Positions 47,432 through 56,424 of a stretch of 64,000 nucleotides of DNA are shown here, in pieces. The DNA comes from CBDEGU01 sp965238045 (lineage in GTDB: Bacteria > Acidobacteriota > Terriglobia > Bryobacterales > UBA6623). The translations under genes and the position numbers were made by a program. Within the stretch, counting starts at the first letter, position 1. Every line of letters begins with the position of its first letter. The notes under the pieces are model-generated. The model searched no databases. It was given only the letters and a program-made list of their open reading frames with translations, and was not told where the DNA came from. The DNA lies in assembly GCA_965238045.1 (NCBI GenBank), contig CBDEGU010000008.1, forward strand, positions 62,001 to 126,000. The letters run 5' to 3'.

Positions 47432-48040
47432 ATGAGCATGCGAAGTCATCTGTTAACGAGCGCCATTGCGATTCTTTCTCTGGCCATGCCGGCGGCCGCA
47501 TCCAGCGTGTTGCCCGCTGATTTTTCGCAACTCAGCCAGAATGCCGAGAATGTCATCGGGGGCGTGATCACCAGCATTACGCCCTCGCAAGATGCCGATA
47601 CCGGGTATATTTATTCGACGGTCACGGTGCTTGTCTCTCACGCCGTTCCCGCCGAGATCGCCGGCGAGGAGTATGTTTTCAAGATGATCGGCGGCACACT
47701 CAACGGCAAGGAGCTTTATATCGCCGACTTCCCGAAATTCAGCGTGGACGACACGGTCATTCTGTTCCTCAACAGTGAGACCTCAAGCGTGCTTGGTCCC
47801 ACGATCGGCCTCTGGCAAGGGGTGTTCTTTGTGGACACGAAGCAACCCGGCAACGCCGTGGTAACCGACCATCTGCGCCGCCCGATCGTGGGTGTCAGGG
47901 ATCGCCAGTTGATCCTGTCCGCAGGCACGTCCGGCTCCGGAGGCGCAAACGCCCTGTCGACGGCGAGCGGCTCCCGCGGCCTCGATCTCGACGACTTCTT
48001 CCTCGAAGTCGAGAGCCATCGCAGCTCTTCCGGCCAGTAG
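47432..48040 (+). CDS. Secreted protein paired with the matrixin-like protease
   Basis: 202 residues with a signal peptide (LTSAIAILSLAMPAAASS). The mature part starts VLPADFSQLSQNAENVIGGV and is a beta-rich domain (STVTVLVSHAVPAEIAGEEY, VFKMIGGT, VDDTVILFL). It follows the protease gene by 4 bp, so the two are co-expressed. The same type of gene is known beside secreted metalloproteases in other acidobacteria, in the annotator's recollection. An inhibitor, activator or substrate-binding partner is a guess. Confidence 0.7.
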   Translation: MSMRSHLLTSAIAILSLAMPAAASSVLPADFSQLSQNAENVIGGVITSITPSQDADTGYIYSTVTVLVSHAVPAEIAGEEYVFKMIGGTLNGKELYIADFPKFSVDDTVILFLNSETSSVLGPTIGLWQGVFFVDTKQPGNAVVTDHLRRPIVGVRDRQLILSAGTSGSGGANALSTASGSRGLDLDDFFLEVESHRSSSGQ

Positions 48041-48115
48041 GAGCCCCGGTAGGAGCCATGGACCTCTTCGAGGAGCCGGGCGCTGGTCGTGCACGTCCTG
48101 ATCCAACATGTCTCG

Positions 48116-48226
48116 TTAGAGCGTTTTCACTGACCCTATGGAGGGCTCTTGTGATATCCGCGGCATATCCGCGGAGGGGAGCCGACACGATGGACGCGGC
48201 CCGAGCGGGCAATGACTGAAAATACT
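48116..48226. repeat. Degenerate terminal-inverted-repeat element abutting tRNA-Leu
   Basis: The left end TTAGAGCGTTTTCACTGA and the right end ATGACTGAAAATACT (inverted) match the ends of the element at 52179 with a few changes. About 110 bp long. Its right end touches the CCA end of tRNA-Leu. Confidence 0.5.
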
Positions 48227-48313
48227 GGTGCCCGGGGTGGGAGTCGAACCCACACGGTGCAAAGCACCAAAGGATTTTAAGTCCTTTGCGTCTACCAATT
48301 TCGCCACCCGGGC
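48226..48313 (-). tRNA. tRNA-Leu (anticodon UAA)
   Basis: On the minus strand, acceptor GCCCGGG pairs with CCCGGGC, followed by A and encoded CCA. The anticodon loop CTTAAAA gives UAA, reading UUA. The D loop (GGTAGACGC), the long variable arm (TGGTGCTTTGCACCG) and the T arm (GGGTTCGACTCCC) are standard for class II leucine tRNA. Confidence 0.97.
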
Positions 48314-48629
48314 GGGCGGCGCGTCCTTCCTGACTTTGATGCCTGAGCTGGGTCAGGAATCTTCTATCGCGATAGTGTCACGATAACACGGCCGCATGCG
48401 AACCCGGCCGTTTGGCGGCCGGGAGACGACCTGGCCTGAGCCTTGCAACTCTTCCCGACCCCCAGGGTGAAACCGCGGGCTGCTCGATCGCCCACGGGGC
48501 CCGAGCCGGGCTTCGGGCCCCGCCCGCTGGAATGACAATGGGCAGGGCATCTTGTCTCGAACGACCGTCCTCTCGTCGGGAGCAGGGCTCGATTATGATA
48601 CCTTGAAACGCGGATACCGTGAAACCGTG
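48314..48629. other. 316-bp intergenic region between tRNA-Leu and the PHP gene
   Basis: Holds the divergent promoters of both genes. TTCCTGAC (48327-48334) and GTCAGGAA (48352-48359) form an inverted repeat, TATCGCGATA is a perfect 10-bp palindrome just beyond it, and TATGAT at 48594-48599 is a -10 candidate for the PHP gene. No RNA or protein was recognised. Confidence 0.5.
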
Positions 48630-49640
48630 ATGAGGAAGATTCTCCTAGCCTGTCTGGCCCGCACCGCGTTCGCCGCTGTCGTGGCCCTGACTTGGATCTG
48701 GGTGCCCGCCGCGCGTACGGCGCCGTCGCCGGCCCTCAACTGATACAAGGGTAATCTTCATACCCATACAATCAACAGCGACGGCGACAGCTCTCCCGAC
48801 GCGGTGGCCCGCTGGTACAAAGAGCATCGCTACAACTTTCTGGTCTTGAGCGACCACAACTTTTTGACCGAGACCGCGGGGCTGAACTCGATCTTTGGCG
48901 CGAAGGGTAAGTTCATACTGGTGCCGGGCGAGGAGGTGACCTCGAAGTTCGACTCCAAACCGGTGCACGTCAATGCGTTCCAGATCAGCGAGACGATCCC
49001 GCCGGCGTTCGGGCACAGCGTGGTGGAGACGCTTCAGAAAAATGTGGACGCCATCCGCGCGGCGGGCGGGCTGCCGTCTCTGAATCATCCGATCTACCGC
49101 TGGGCCATCACGGCCGACGAACTACTTCAAATTCACGATCTGAAGTTGTTCGAAGTCTATAACGGCGCGCCGGATGTCAATAACCCCGGCGGAGGCGGAT
49201 CTCCAGGACTCGAAGAAATGTGGGATGTCGTGCTGAGCGCGGGGCGAGAGACCTATGGCATCGCCGTCGATGACGCCCATCAGTTCAAACTTTTCGGACC
49301 GAAACACTCTAACCCCGGCAAAGGTTGGGTAACGATACAAGCGAGTGAATTGTCCACCGAGTCGGTGATCGAGGCCCTCGACAGCGGACAGTTCTATGCT
49401 TCCAACGGCGTGGAACTCGATGAGATGGCTCGCACGACCGATGGCTTGCGCATCAAGATCACACAGGAAGACGACTACAAATACACGACCGAATTCATCG
49501 GGCAGGGCGGCAAAGTGCTGGCCAGCGTGCACGGCCTGGAAGCCGAATATACGCTGCGGCCGGGCGACAAGTATGTTCGCGCGACAGTCATCGCCTCGGA
49601 CGGCAACCGCGCCTGGGTGCAGCCTGTGTTCGGGCGGTAG
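48630..49640 (+). pseudogene. Exported PHP-domain phosphoesterase with in-frame TGA
   Basis: ATG at 48630 starts a signal peptide (ILLACLARTAFAAVVALTWI), reaching SPALN and then TGA at 48741-48743. The same frame continues without a break into YKGNLHTHTINSDGDSSPDA, the PHP metal-binding opening, and FLVLSDHNF, LNHPIYRW and GIAVDDAHQF. Relatives have Trp before YKGN, so TGG to TGA is the simplest change. A GTG at 48804 would begin after the first metal motif, so restart there would give a defective enzyme. Other genes in the window stop at TGA, so UGA is not read as Trp genome-wide. Confidence 0.8.
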
Positions 49641-49759
49641 AGGCGGCGAAGCTCTCGCTGGATCTGTCACCGGAGCGGTCATCGAAGCGGGCGCACCTTG
49701 CTGCCTTGTTTCGTTGCTGCTTTGTTTCGCTGGAGTAAGTATTTAGGAGTAAGCATTTG

Positions 49760-50827
49760 ATGCGTCCCATTCTATTGTTCGTGTTGTCGGTGTTGCTGCC
49801 GGCCGGGGCCGGGGCCGCTACCTTTGTGTACGTTTCGGTGAGCGGCGAAAATCGAATTGCCGTGTATCGAATGGATGGCGAAACCGGCAGGCTCTCGCCG
49901 CAAGCCAGCGTGCCCGTCGGGGGACGGCCGGGGTCGCTGGCAGTGGATCCGCAACGAAGATTTCTTTTTGCCGCTCTGCGGCCGGCCAACGCGATTGCGA
50001 GCTTTCGGATCGACCCGGCGACGGGCGGCCTCGCTCTGATTGGCACGACGGATACGGGCGCGAATTCATCCTACGTGAAAACCGACCGCAGCGGGCGATA
50101 TCTGCTCTCGTCCTACTACGGCGCCGGGAAGGCCGCCGTGCATGCGATCGCCGAAGATGGTTCTTTGTCGCGCCAGCCGAAACAGCTTCTCGACACCGCG
50201 CCGCGCGCTCATTCGATCGTTCCCGACGATTCCAATCGCTACGTCTTCGTGCCTCATACGGCGCCGAACCAGATCTTTCAGTTTCTCTTTGACGACAAAA
50301 CGGGCAAGCTAACGCCCAACAGCCCGGCGGCGGTGACAACGCCGGAGACTCACCAGCCGCGGCACATCTTCTTTCATCCCAATAACAAGACAGCCTATGT
50401 TTCAAATGAGAAGGGCAGCAGCGTAACAGTCTACGAGATGGACCCATCGAGCGGAACGCTTCGCGCCGTGCAAACGCTTTCGACCCTGCCCGCCGGGTAT
50501 AGCGAATCGAACACTTGCGCGGATGTGGAAGTTACGCCGTCAGGCAAGTTCGTTTACGTATCGAACCGGGGCCATGACAGCATTGCGGGATATTCTGTCG
50601 ATGCCGATACAGGAAAATTGACAGCGCTCGGACAGACGCCCACTGAGAAGACGCCGCGCTCATTCAACGTCGATCCGAGCAGCCGGTTCTTGTATGCCGC
50701 CGGGCAGGGATCGGGCAAGCTGGCGTCATACCGCATCGATCCGGAAAGCGGAAGGCTTGACCGGTTCGATACCTTCGTGGTTGGGCCGTCACCGGCCTGG
50801 GTGCTGGCGGCGGAGACCTCCCGTTAG
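49760..50827 (+). CDS. Exported lactonase-family beta-propeller (6-phosphogluconolactonase-like)
   Basis: 355 residues with a signal peptide (ILLFVLSVLLPAGAGA). Seven-bladed propeller repeats recur (FVYVSVSGENRIAVYRMD, GGRPGSLAVDPQRRFLFAAL, PRHIFFHPNNKTAYVSNE, GKFVYVSNRGHDSIAGYSVD), matching the YbhE/Pgl lactonase family. Cytosolic Pgl has no signal peptide, so a periplasmic sugar lactonase is more likely than a pentose-phosphate role. Confidence 0.88.
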   Translation: MRPILLFVLSVLLPAGAGAATFVYVSVSGENRIAVYRMDGETGRLSPQASVPVGGRPGSLAVDPQRRFLFAALRPANAIASFRIDPATGGLALIGTTDTGANSSYVKTDRSGRYLLSSYYGAGKAAVHAIAEDGSLSRQPKQLLDTAPRAHSIVPDDSNRYVFVPHTAPNQIFQFLFDDKTGKLTPNSPAAVTTPETHQPRHIFFHPNNKTAYVSNEKGSSVTVYEMDPSSGTLRAVQTLSTLPAGYSESNTCADVEVTPSGKFVYVSNRGHDSIAGYSVDADTGKLTALGQTPTEKTPRSFNVDPSSRFLYAAGQGSGKLASYRIDPESGRLDRFDTFVVGPSPAWVLAAETSR

Positions 50828-50945
50828 CAGGGCGGCGGCATCGGCCGCGGGCGCCGCTTCGGCCGAGAAACATTTGATCCTCAGCGTGGTTGCAGGCAGC
50901 TTGGGCGGCTCGGCCGGCCTCGCGCCTTGTGCTAGGATTTTCGTC

Positions 50946-52181
50946 ATGAAACTCCTAGCCGCCTTGACCGCGTTGCTTCTCCTGATAGCAGCCGCGGGCT
51001 GCTCCTCCGCCCCCGATGCCACGCCAGGATCCGAAGCCGCACCATCGCCTCCCGCCGCTACCGGCGACTTGCATCATGACTCTTTCGTCATGGACTCCCA
51101 TGTTCACGTGATGACCCGCCAGTTGCTGGAAGGCACCAATATCGGCGACCGCTATGAAGATGGTCACATCGACTTGCCCCGGGCGATCGAGGGCGGAGTC
51201 GACGCCATGTTCTTCTCGGTCTATACGCCCGAGCCCTACTACCCGAACCGCCACGAAGTGAAACACACGTTTCGGGTCGTCGAGTTGGCGCGGCGGCAGA
51301 TTGAGAAAAACAGCGACCGGCTCGAACTCGCCCTCACGGCGGCCGATATCGAGCGGATCACCGGCCAGGGCAAAGTCGCCGCGTTCCTCGACCTGGAGGG
51401 CCCCTTCGATCTGGACGGCGACCTCAACATCCTCGGCGCGCTCTATCGCCTGGGCCTGCGGTCCTTCCAGCTCACCGCTCACAACTTCACGAGCAATATC
51501 GTCGATTCCTGCTGCGACGTCAGCAAGTGGGGCGGACTCAATGAACAGGGGCGCCGAGTCGTCCAAGAGGCCAACCGCCTCGGGATGGTGATCAACGTCG
51601 CCCATTCGTCCGAGGAGACGATGCTCCAGACGGTCGAACTCAGCAAGGACCCGGTGATCTATACGCATGGGGGATTCCGGAACTTTGTCAATATTTCCCG
51701 ATGCATCTCCGACAAGTCCGCTCAGGCCGTGGCCGCCAAGGGCGGAGTGATCTCCATCCAGTGGGGCAGCACCTTCAACAACCCGAAGTATTTCGCCTGG
51801 AAGCATAAGGGCATTCCGATCGTGGCGGACATTTCGAAAAAACTAGGCCGCTTCGCCGATATGCCGATCGAGGAGATCGACGCGCTGCAGCGCGCTTCCC
51901 TGCCGTTCGTCTTCAAGGGCACGATACCGGATGAGTACTGGATGGGCGCCGACCAGCTCGCGAAGGTGATCGACTACGGCGTGAATCTGGTGGGCGAGGA
52001 TCACATCGGGCTGGGATCGGATTTCGACGGAGGTCCGCCGCTGCCGCGCGAGATCCAGGACATCAGCGACTACCCCGAGATGACCAAGGCTCTCCAGCGC
52101 CTGGGGTATGCGGACGAGCGCATCCAGAAGATCCTCGGCCTCAACCTGCTGCGGGTCATTCGCCAGGTCACGGACAATTAG
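50946..52181 (+). CDS. Lipoprotein membrane dipeptidase (peptidase family M19)
   Basis: 411 residues from ATG 50946. A lipobox LIAAAGC near residue 20 marks a lipoprotein. The renal-dipeptidase barrel has MDSHVHVM, FLDLEGPFDLDGDL, LTAHNF, VINVAHSSEETM, YTHGGFRNF and HIGLGSDFDGG. Family M19 enzymes cleave dipeptides, often with a D-residue at the second position, which fits the N-acyl-D-amino acid deacylase at 21 kb. The last stop codon TAG (52179-52181) is the first triplet of a terminal-inverted-repeat element. Confidence 0.88.
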   Translation: MKLLAALTALLLLIAAAGCSSAPDATPGSEAAPSPPAATGDLHHDSFVMDSHVHVMTRQLLEGTNIGDRYEDGHIDLPRAIEGGVDAMFFSVYTPEPYYPNRHEVKHTFRVVELARRQIEKNSDRLELALTAADIERITGQGKVAAFLDLEGPFDLDGDLNILGALYRLGLRSFQLTAHNFTSNIVDSCCDVSKWGGLNEQGRRVVQEANRLGMVINVAHSSEETMLQTVELSKDPVIYTHGGFRNFVNISRCISDKSAQAVAAKGGVISIQWGSTFNNPKYFAWKHKGIPIVADISKKLGRFADMPIEEIDALQRASLPFVFKGTIPDEYWMGADQLAKVIDYGVNLVGEDHIGLGSDFDGGPPLPREIQDISDYPEMTKALQRLGYADERIQKILGLNLLRVIRQVTDN

Positions 52182-52317
52182 AGCATTTTCAGTCATGGTA
52201 TAGCCCGTATCCGAAGATGAGTTTCCGTGGCAAGACCGCTTACTTACGTGCGCGGCTCGGTTTGGGGGCGATCTGGCACCCCCGTGGGTGGTCTATGTCA
52301 TTCCTGAAAATGCTCTA
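52179..52317. repeat. 139-bp element with TAGAGCATTTTCAG terminal inverted repeats
   Basis: TAGAGCATTTTCAG at 52179-52192 is exactly inverted at 52304-52317, and weaker pairing continues for about 13 bp inward. No coding capacity. The left TAG is the dipeptidase stop codon. The bases just after the right end (TAGCCCGCAT) equal the end of the 182-bp element. Confidence 0.8.
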
Positions 52318-52364
52318 GCCCGCATGCCGCAAACCCGGCGCGGGCCTGCGAAGATAAACAAGTC

Positions 52365-53738
52365 ATGATCGTCATGAAATTTGGCGGCAGCTCCATCGAG
52401 AGCGCCGAAGCGCTGGAGCGAGTCGCTGGGATCGTCGCCGGCCGCGCCAGCCGCCAGCCCGTCGTCGTTGTTTCGGCGATGGGCAAGACCACCGACCGGC
52501 TGCTTGGGGCCGGCATCTCGGCCGCGGCGGGAAAGCTCAACGACGCGCTCGAGGAACTCGGCTCTCTAAAAGCTTTTCACCATCGAGAAGCCCACGCGCT
52601 GATCGAGCCCGAGGCGCACGAGAGGCTGGATCGGCATTTTGCACAGCACTTCGAGGAACTCGAAGATCTGCTCCGTGGTCTTGCTCTGTCAGGCTCGATC
52701 AGCCCGCGCTCGTCGGACCTGCTTTCGAGTTTCGGCGAACGTCTCTCGAGCTTCGTCGTTACGCTGGTTCTCAACGCCCAAGGCCTGCCGGCCGAACACG
52801 TCGATGCGCGGCGCGTGATCATCACCGACGATCGCTTCTCCGAAGCCAGTCCCTTGTTCGAGGAAACGAACCGCCGGATTGGCGGCGTCATCGCCCCGCT
52901 GATTGCGGCGGGACGCCTGCCCGTGATGGGCGGATTTATCGCCTCGACAGCCGACGGCGCGACATCGACGCTCGGCCGCGGCGGATCGGATTTTACGGCT
53001 TCGATCGTCGGCGCCGCGCTCGGAGCCAGTGAAGTTGAAATCTGGACCGATGTTGACGGCGTGATGACGGCCGATCCCTCGGTCGTAGCTTGCGCGCGGC
53101 GTATCAAGTTGATGTCGTTTGCCGAAGCAGCCGAACTGGCTTATTTCGGCGCCCGCGTCCTGCATCCGAGCACGATGGTTCCGGCCATTGAGGGCAGCGT
53201 CGCCGTGCGGGTTCTGAACTCCAGGAAGCCGGAAGTGGAAGGCACTTTGATTGTCGCCGAAAACCCCGATGGCCATTCCATCGTCAAGTCGGTGGCGTAC
53301 AAGGAAAACATCACGGTCGTTGAGGTGCGCTCGACCCGCATGCTGATGGCGCACGGATTTCTCGCCAAGATTTTCGAGATTTTCGAACGCCATGAAACGC
53401 CGGTCGACATGGTCACCACGTCCGAGGTCAGCGTCTCGCTGACGATCGACAACCCCAGCCGCCTCCCCGAGATCGTTCAAGAACTCGGGCAGTTCGCCGA
53501 AGTCGGCCAGACCTCGGGGCAGGTGATTATGTGCGTTGTCGGAGATCATATTCGGTATACTCCAGGGATCGCGGGCAAGATTTTCAAGGCGGTTGACGGA
53601 ATCAATATCCGCATGATCTCGCAGGGCGCTTCGCGGCTGAATCTCAGTTTCGTGGTGGATGAAAGTGATCTGCGGGCGGCCGTCACCGCGCTGCACGAAA
53701 CGCTGTTCTCTGAGATCGACGAAAAAGTATTCGCCTAG
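52365..53738 (+). CDS. lysC: Aspartate kinase
   Basis: First step of the aspartate family pathway. 457 residues. MIVMKFGGSSIESAEALERV at the start, RGGSDFTASIVGAALGASEV and EIWTDVDGVMTADP in the kinase domain, and two C-terminal ACT domains from about residue 310 (VVEVRSTRMLMAHGFLAKIF, VCVVGDHI-like) for feedback control. The single-domain form is of the AK III type. It heads lysC-dapB-dapA-dapD. No lysine riboswitch was seen in the 47 bp after the repeat element. Confidence 0.95.
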   Translation: MIVMKFGGSSIESAEALERVAGIVAGRASRQPVVVVSAMGKTTDRLLGAGISAAAGKLNDALEELGSLKAFHHREAHALIEPEAHERLDRHFAQHFEELEDLLRGLALSGSISPRSSDLLSSFGERLSSFVVTLVLNAQGLPAEHVDARRVIITDDRFSEASPLFEETNRRIGGVIAPLIAAGRLPVMGGFIASTADGATSTLGRGGSDFTASIVGAALGASEVEIWTDVDGVMTADPSVVACARRIKLMSFAEAAELAYFGARVLHPSTMVPAIEGSVAVRVLNSRKPEVEGTLIVAENPDGHSIVKSVAYKENITVVEVRSTRMLMAHGFLAKIFEIFERHETPVDMVTTSEVSVSLTIDNPSRLPEIVQELGQFAEVGQTSGQVIMCVVGDHIRYTPGIAGKIFKAVDGINIRMISQGASRLNLSFVVDESDLRAAVTALHETLFSEIDEKVFA

Positions 53739-53796
53739 CAGTCGCTGCCAGCCTCGCGGGGGAACGGCGGAATCGGAGCACCGCTTTCTCAGCAAG

Positions 53797-54516
53797 ATGC
53801 CGCATTCGAACGAGAAACCGACCCGGCTCGCGCTGGTGGGCTACGGAAAAATGGGCCGCCTGGTGGAGCAGTTCGCTCCCGAGTTCGGCTTCGAGGTCGC
53901 GCTCACGCTCGACGAATTCAACAACGCTGACGGATCTGGGATTACCGCCGGCGCGTTCGCGAACATTGATGTGGCGATCGACTTTTCCATCCCCTCGGTG
54001 GTCGCCGGCAATGCCGTGAGTATCGCCCCGCTGGGCGTCAATATCGTTATCGGAACCACGGGCTGGCTCGACCGGCTGCCCGAAGTGCAGGCCGCCGTCG
54101 AACGGGAAAATATCGGCCTGGTGCATGGCGCGAATTTCTCGGTGGGCGTCCAGGTGTTCTATCGCATCGTGGAAACCGCCGCGCGGGTGCTTGCGAAAGA
54201 GCAGGACTATGACGCCTGGGCCTATGAGATTCACCACAACATGAAGAAAGATGCCCCGTCGGGAACGCTGCTGCGGCTGGTGGACGCGATGCGCACAAGC
54301 GGTTACGAACGCAATATCGACGCGGCCAGCAACCGCGCCGGCGCGGTGCCGGGCCGCCACGAGATCGGATTCGATTCCGAGGCCGACACCATCCAGCTCA
54401 CCCACACCGCCCGCAGCCGGGCCGGTTTCGCGCGCGGGGCCTTGCGGGCGGCGCGCTGGATCACCGGCAGAAAGGGTCTCTATGAGTTCTCGTCGGTCTG
54501 GGATCAGATGTCATAG
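53797..54516 (+). CDS. dapB: 4-hydroxy-tetrahydrodipicolinate reductase
   Basis: 239 residues. ALVGYGKMGRLVEQ forms the NAD(P) loop, VVIGTTGW-like VIGTTGWLDRL follows, and EIHHNMKKDAPSGTLLRL is the substrate motif with His and Lys. The ATG at 53797 gives the normal N-terminus. It is 58 bp downstream of lysC. Confidence 0.93.
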   Translation: MPHSNEKPTRLALVGYGKMGRLVEQFAPEFGFEVALTLDEFNNADGSGITAGAFANIDVAIDFSIPSVVAGNAVSIAPLGVNIVIGTTGWLDRLPEVQAAVERENIGLVHGANFSVGVQVFYRIVETAARVLAKEQDYDAWAYEIHHNMKKDAPSGTLLRLVDAMRTSGYERNIDAASNRAGAVPGRHEIGFDSEADTIQLTHTARSRAGFARGALRAARWITGRKGLYEFSSVWDQMS

Positions 54517-54581
54517 GCGCGGCCTGGCGCGCTGCTTTCTCCGCGCCAAGGCCCCCCGAAAGATGGTCATGGGAGGTAGTC

Positions 54582-55475
54582 ATGTTTAGCGGTTGCGGCA
54601 CGGCGCTCGTCACCCCGTTTCGCCCTGACCTGTCGCTGGACGAAGACGCGCTTCGCCGTCTTGTGCGGTGGCAACTCGAAAGCGGGGTCGACTTCCTGGT
54701 GCCCTGCGGCACGACGGGCGAGAGTCCGACGCTGTCGCGGAAGGAGCATCTTCGCGTTGTCGAAATCACGATCGAAGAAGGCAAGGGCAAGGCGCCGATC
54801 CTGGCCGGCTGCGGCGGCTATTCCACCAGCGAAGTGATTGCTCTGGCGAAAGAGCTCGCTTCGATGGGCGCGGACGGGCTGCTCTCGGTCACTCCCTACT
54901 ACAACAAGCCGACGCCGGAAGGCCTCCTCCAGCACTACGGCGCGATCTCCGACGCCACGCCGCTGCCGATCATCCTCTACAACGTGGCTAGCCGCACTGG
55001 AACCAATATCACGCCCGCGACGCTGGCCAGGCTGGCAGCGATTCCCAATGTCGCCGGCGTAAAGGAAGCTTCGGGCGACATCGGGCAGATGGCCGAAATT
55101 TTTCAGGTCATCCCCGATGATTTCAAGGTGCTCTCCGGCGACGATTCCGTGACCCTGCCTTTGATGGCGCTGGGCGGAGTTGGGTTGATTTCCGTCGCTT
55201 CGAATCTGATCCCCGCCGAGATGACCGCGCTCTGCGCGGCCTGCAACGAAGGAGACTTCGCGCGTGCCCGCGAGATTCACCGCCGCTACCACGCCCTGAT
55301 GGAAGTCAACTTCATCGAGTCGAACCCGGGGCCGGTCAAAGCCGCTTTGGGAATGATGGGCCGCATCGAGCCGGTCTACCGTTTGCCGCTCGTCGCTCCG
55401 CGGCCTGAAAGCCAGGCGAAAATTCAGCAGGTGCTGGCAGGAGCGGGTTTGACGCAATCGGCGGCGGCGAGCTAG
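54582..55475 (+). CDS. dapA: 4-hydroxy-tetrahydrodipicolinate synthase
   Basis: Condenses pyruvate with aspartate semialdehyde. 297 residues. Family motifs are GTTGESPTLS, LLSVTPYYNKPTPEGL (catalytic Tyr), LYNVASRTG and VAGVKEASGD with the Schiff-base Lys near residue 160. GGGAGG lies upstream of the ATG. It belongs to the dap operon. Confidence 0.96.
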   Translation: MFSGCGTALVTPFRPDLSLDEDALRRLVRWQLESGVDFLVPCGTTGESPTLSRKEHLRVVEITIEEGKGKAPILAGCGGYSTSEVIALAKELASMGADGLLSVTPYYNKPTPEGLLQHYGAISDATPLPIILYNVASRTGTNITPATLARLAAIPNVAGVKEASGDIGQMAEIFQVIPDDFKVLSGDDSVTLPLMALGGVGLISVASNLIPAEMTALCAACNEGDFARAREIHRRYHALMEVNFIESNPGPVKAALGMMGRIEPVYRLPLVAPRPESQAKIQQVLAGAGLTQSAAAS

Positions 55476-55482
55476 CCAGCCT

Positions 55483-55518
55483 GTCTCGCCCCGTGTCTCG
55501 CCCCGTGTCTCGCTCCTG
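55483..55518. repeat. Three 12-bp tandem units between dapA and dapD
   Basis: GTCTCGCCCCGT twice, then GTCTCGCTCCTG, just after the dapA stop. A slippage-prone tract that could change intergenic spacing inside the operon. Confidence 0.75.
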
Positions 55519-55584
55519 GGCCCGCGACCCGGTTGCCAGGCGCGATTCACGTCCATTGTTTGTGCTGAAACACTGTCCATCATG

Positions 55585-56424
55585 ATGCTTGAAAACCGTA
55601 TCGCCTCTCTGTTCGAAAAAAGTCCGGAAGACTACGACCACCGGGACATGGAAACCTTTCAGACCTTTAAGGCCGCGCTCAACGCGGGCGAGGCGCGCGC
55701 CGCCGAACCCGACCCGGCCGCGCCGCAAGGCTGGAGGGTGAATGCCTGGGTCAAACGCGGCATATTGGCCGGCTTTCGGATGGGCAAGACCGTCGATATG
55801 TCGTCCGGGCACGGGCAGTTTTCCTTCTTCGACAAAGCCACCTACCCGTTGCGCGAGTTCGATCTTGCAAGCAGCGTGCGTATCGTCCCCGGCGGATCCA
55901 GCATCCGGGACGGCTGCTACATCGGCAAGAGCGTAACCTGCATGCCGCCCATGTACGTGAATGTCGGAGCCTATGTGGATGACGGAACGATGGTCGATTC
56001 CCATGCCCTGGTCGGAAGCTGCGCCCAGATCGGCAAGCACTGCCACCTCAGCGCGGCGGCGCAGATCGGAGGTGTGCTCGAACCGGTCGGCGCTCTGCCG
56101 GTCGTGATCGAGGATAACGTCCTGGTCGGCGGCAACTGCGGCGTCTACGAGGGAACGATCGTCAAGAAGCGGGCGGTGCTCGGCGCCGGGGTCGTCCTCA
56201 CCCGCTCCACGCCCGTATACGACCTCGTGAACGAAACGATTCATCGGGCGACCGGCGATGAGCCGCTAGTGATCCCCGAAGGCGCGGTCGTGGTGGCGGG
56301 CAGCCGTCCGGTTACCTCTGGGGCGGGCAAGAACTGGAATCTGTCGCTCTATACACCGGTCATCGTGAAGTATCGCGATGAAAAGACCGACGCTCGCATT
56401 CAGCTCGAGGACTTGCTGCGTTAG
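55585..56424 (+). CDS. dapD: Tetrahydrodipicolinate N-succinyltransferase
   Basis: 279 residues from the second of two adjacent ATGs. Left-handed beta-helix hexapeptide repeats fill the centre (RIVPGGSSIRDGCYIGKSV, NVGAYVDDGTMVDSHALVGS, VLVGGNCGVYEGTIVKKRAV). Presence of dapD shows that diaminopimelate is made by the succinylase branch. The stop overlaps the stop of the convergent TraB gene by 4 bp. Confidence 0.94.
   Translation: MLENRIASLFEKSPEDYDHRDMETFQTFKAALNAGEARAAEPDPAAPQGWRVNAWVKRGILAGFRMGKTVDMSSGHGQFSFFDKATYPLREFDLASSVRIVPGGSSIRDGCYIGKSVTCMPPMYVNVGAYVDDGTMVDSHALVGSCAQIGKHCHLSAAAQIGGVLEPVGALPVVIEDNVLVGGNCGVYEGTIVKKRAVLGAGVVLTRSTPVYDLVNETIHRATGDEPLVIPEGAVVVAGSRPVTSGAGKNWNLSLYTPVIVKYRDEKTDARIQLEDLLR

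Noticed and set aside
46126..47439. 437-codon open frame antisense to the matrixin-like gene
   Set aside because: Arg/His-rich shadow with no domain. Sense product has a signal peptide, zinc motif and known C-terminal domain.
52318..52364. Lysine riboswitch upstream of lysC
   Set aside because: Only 47 bp separate the repeat element from the ATG and no L-box features were seen.
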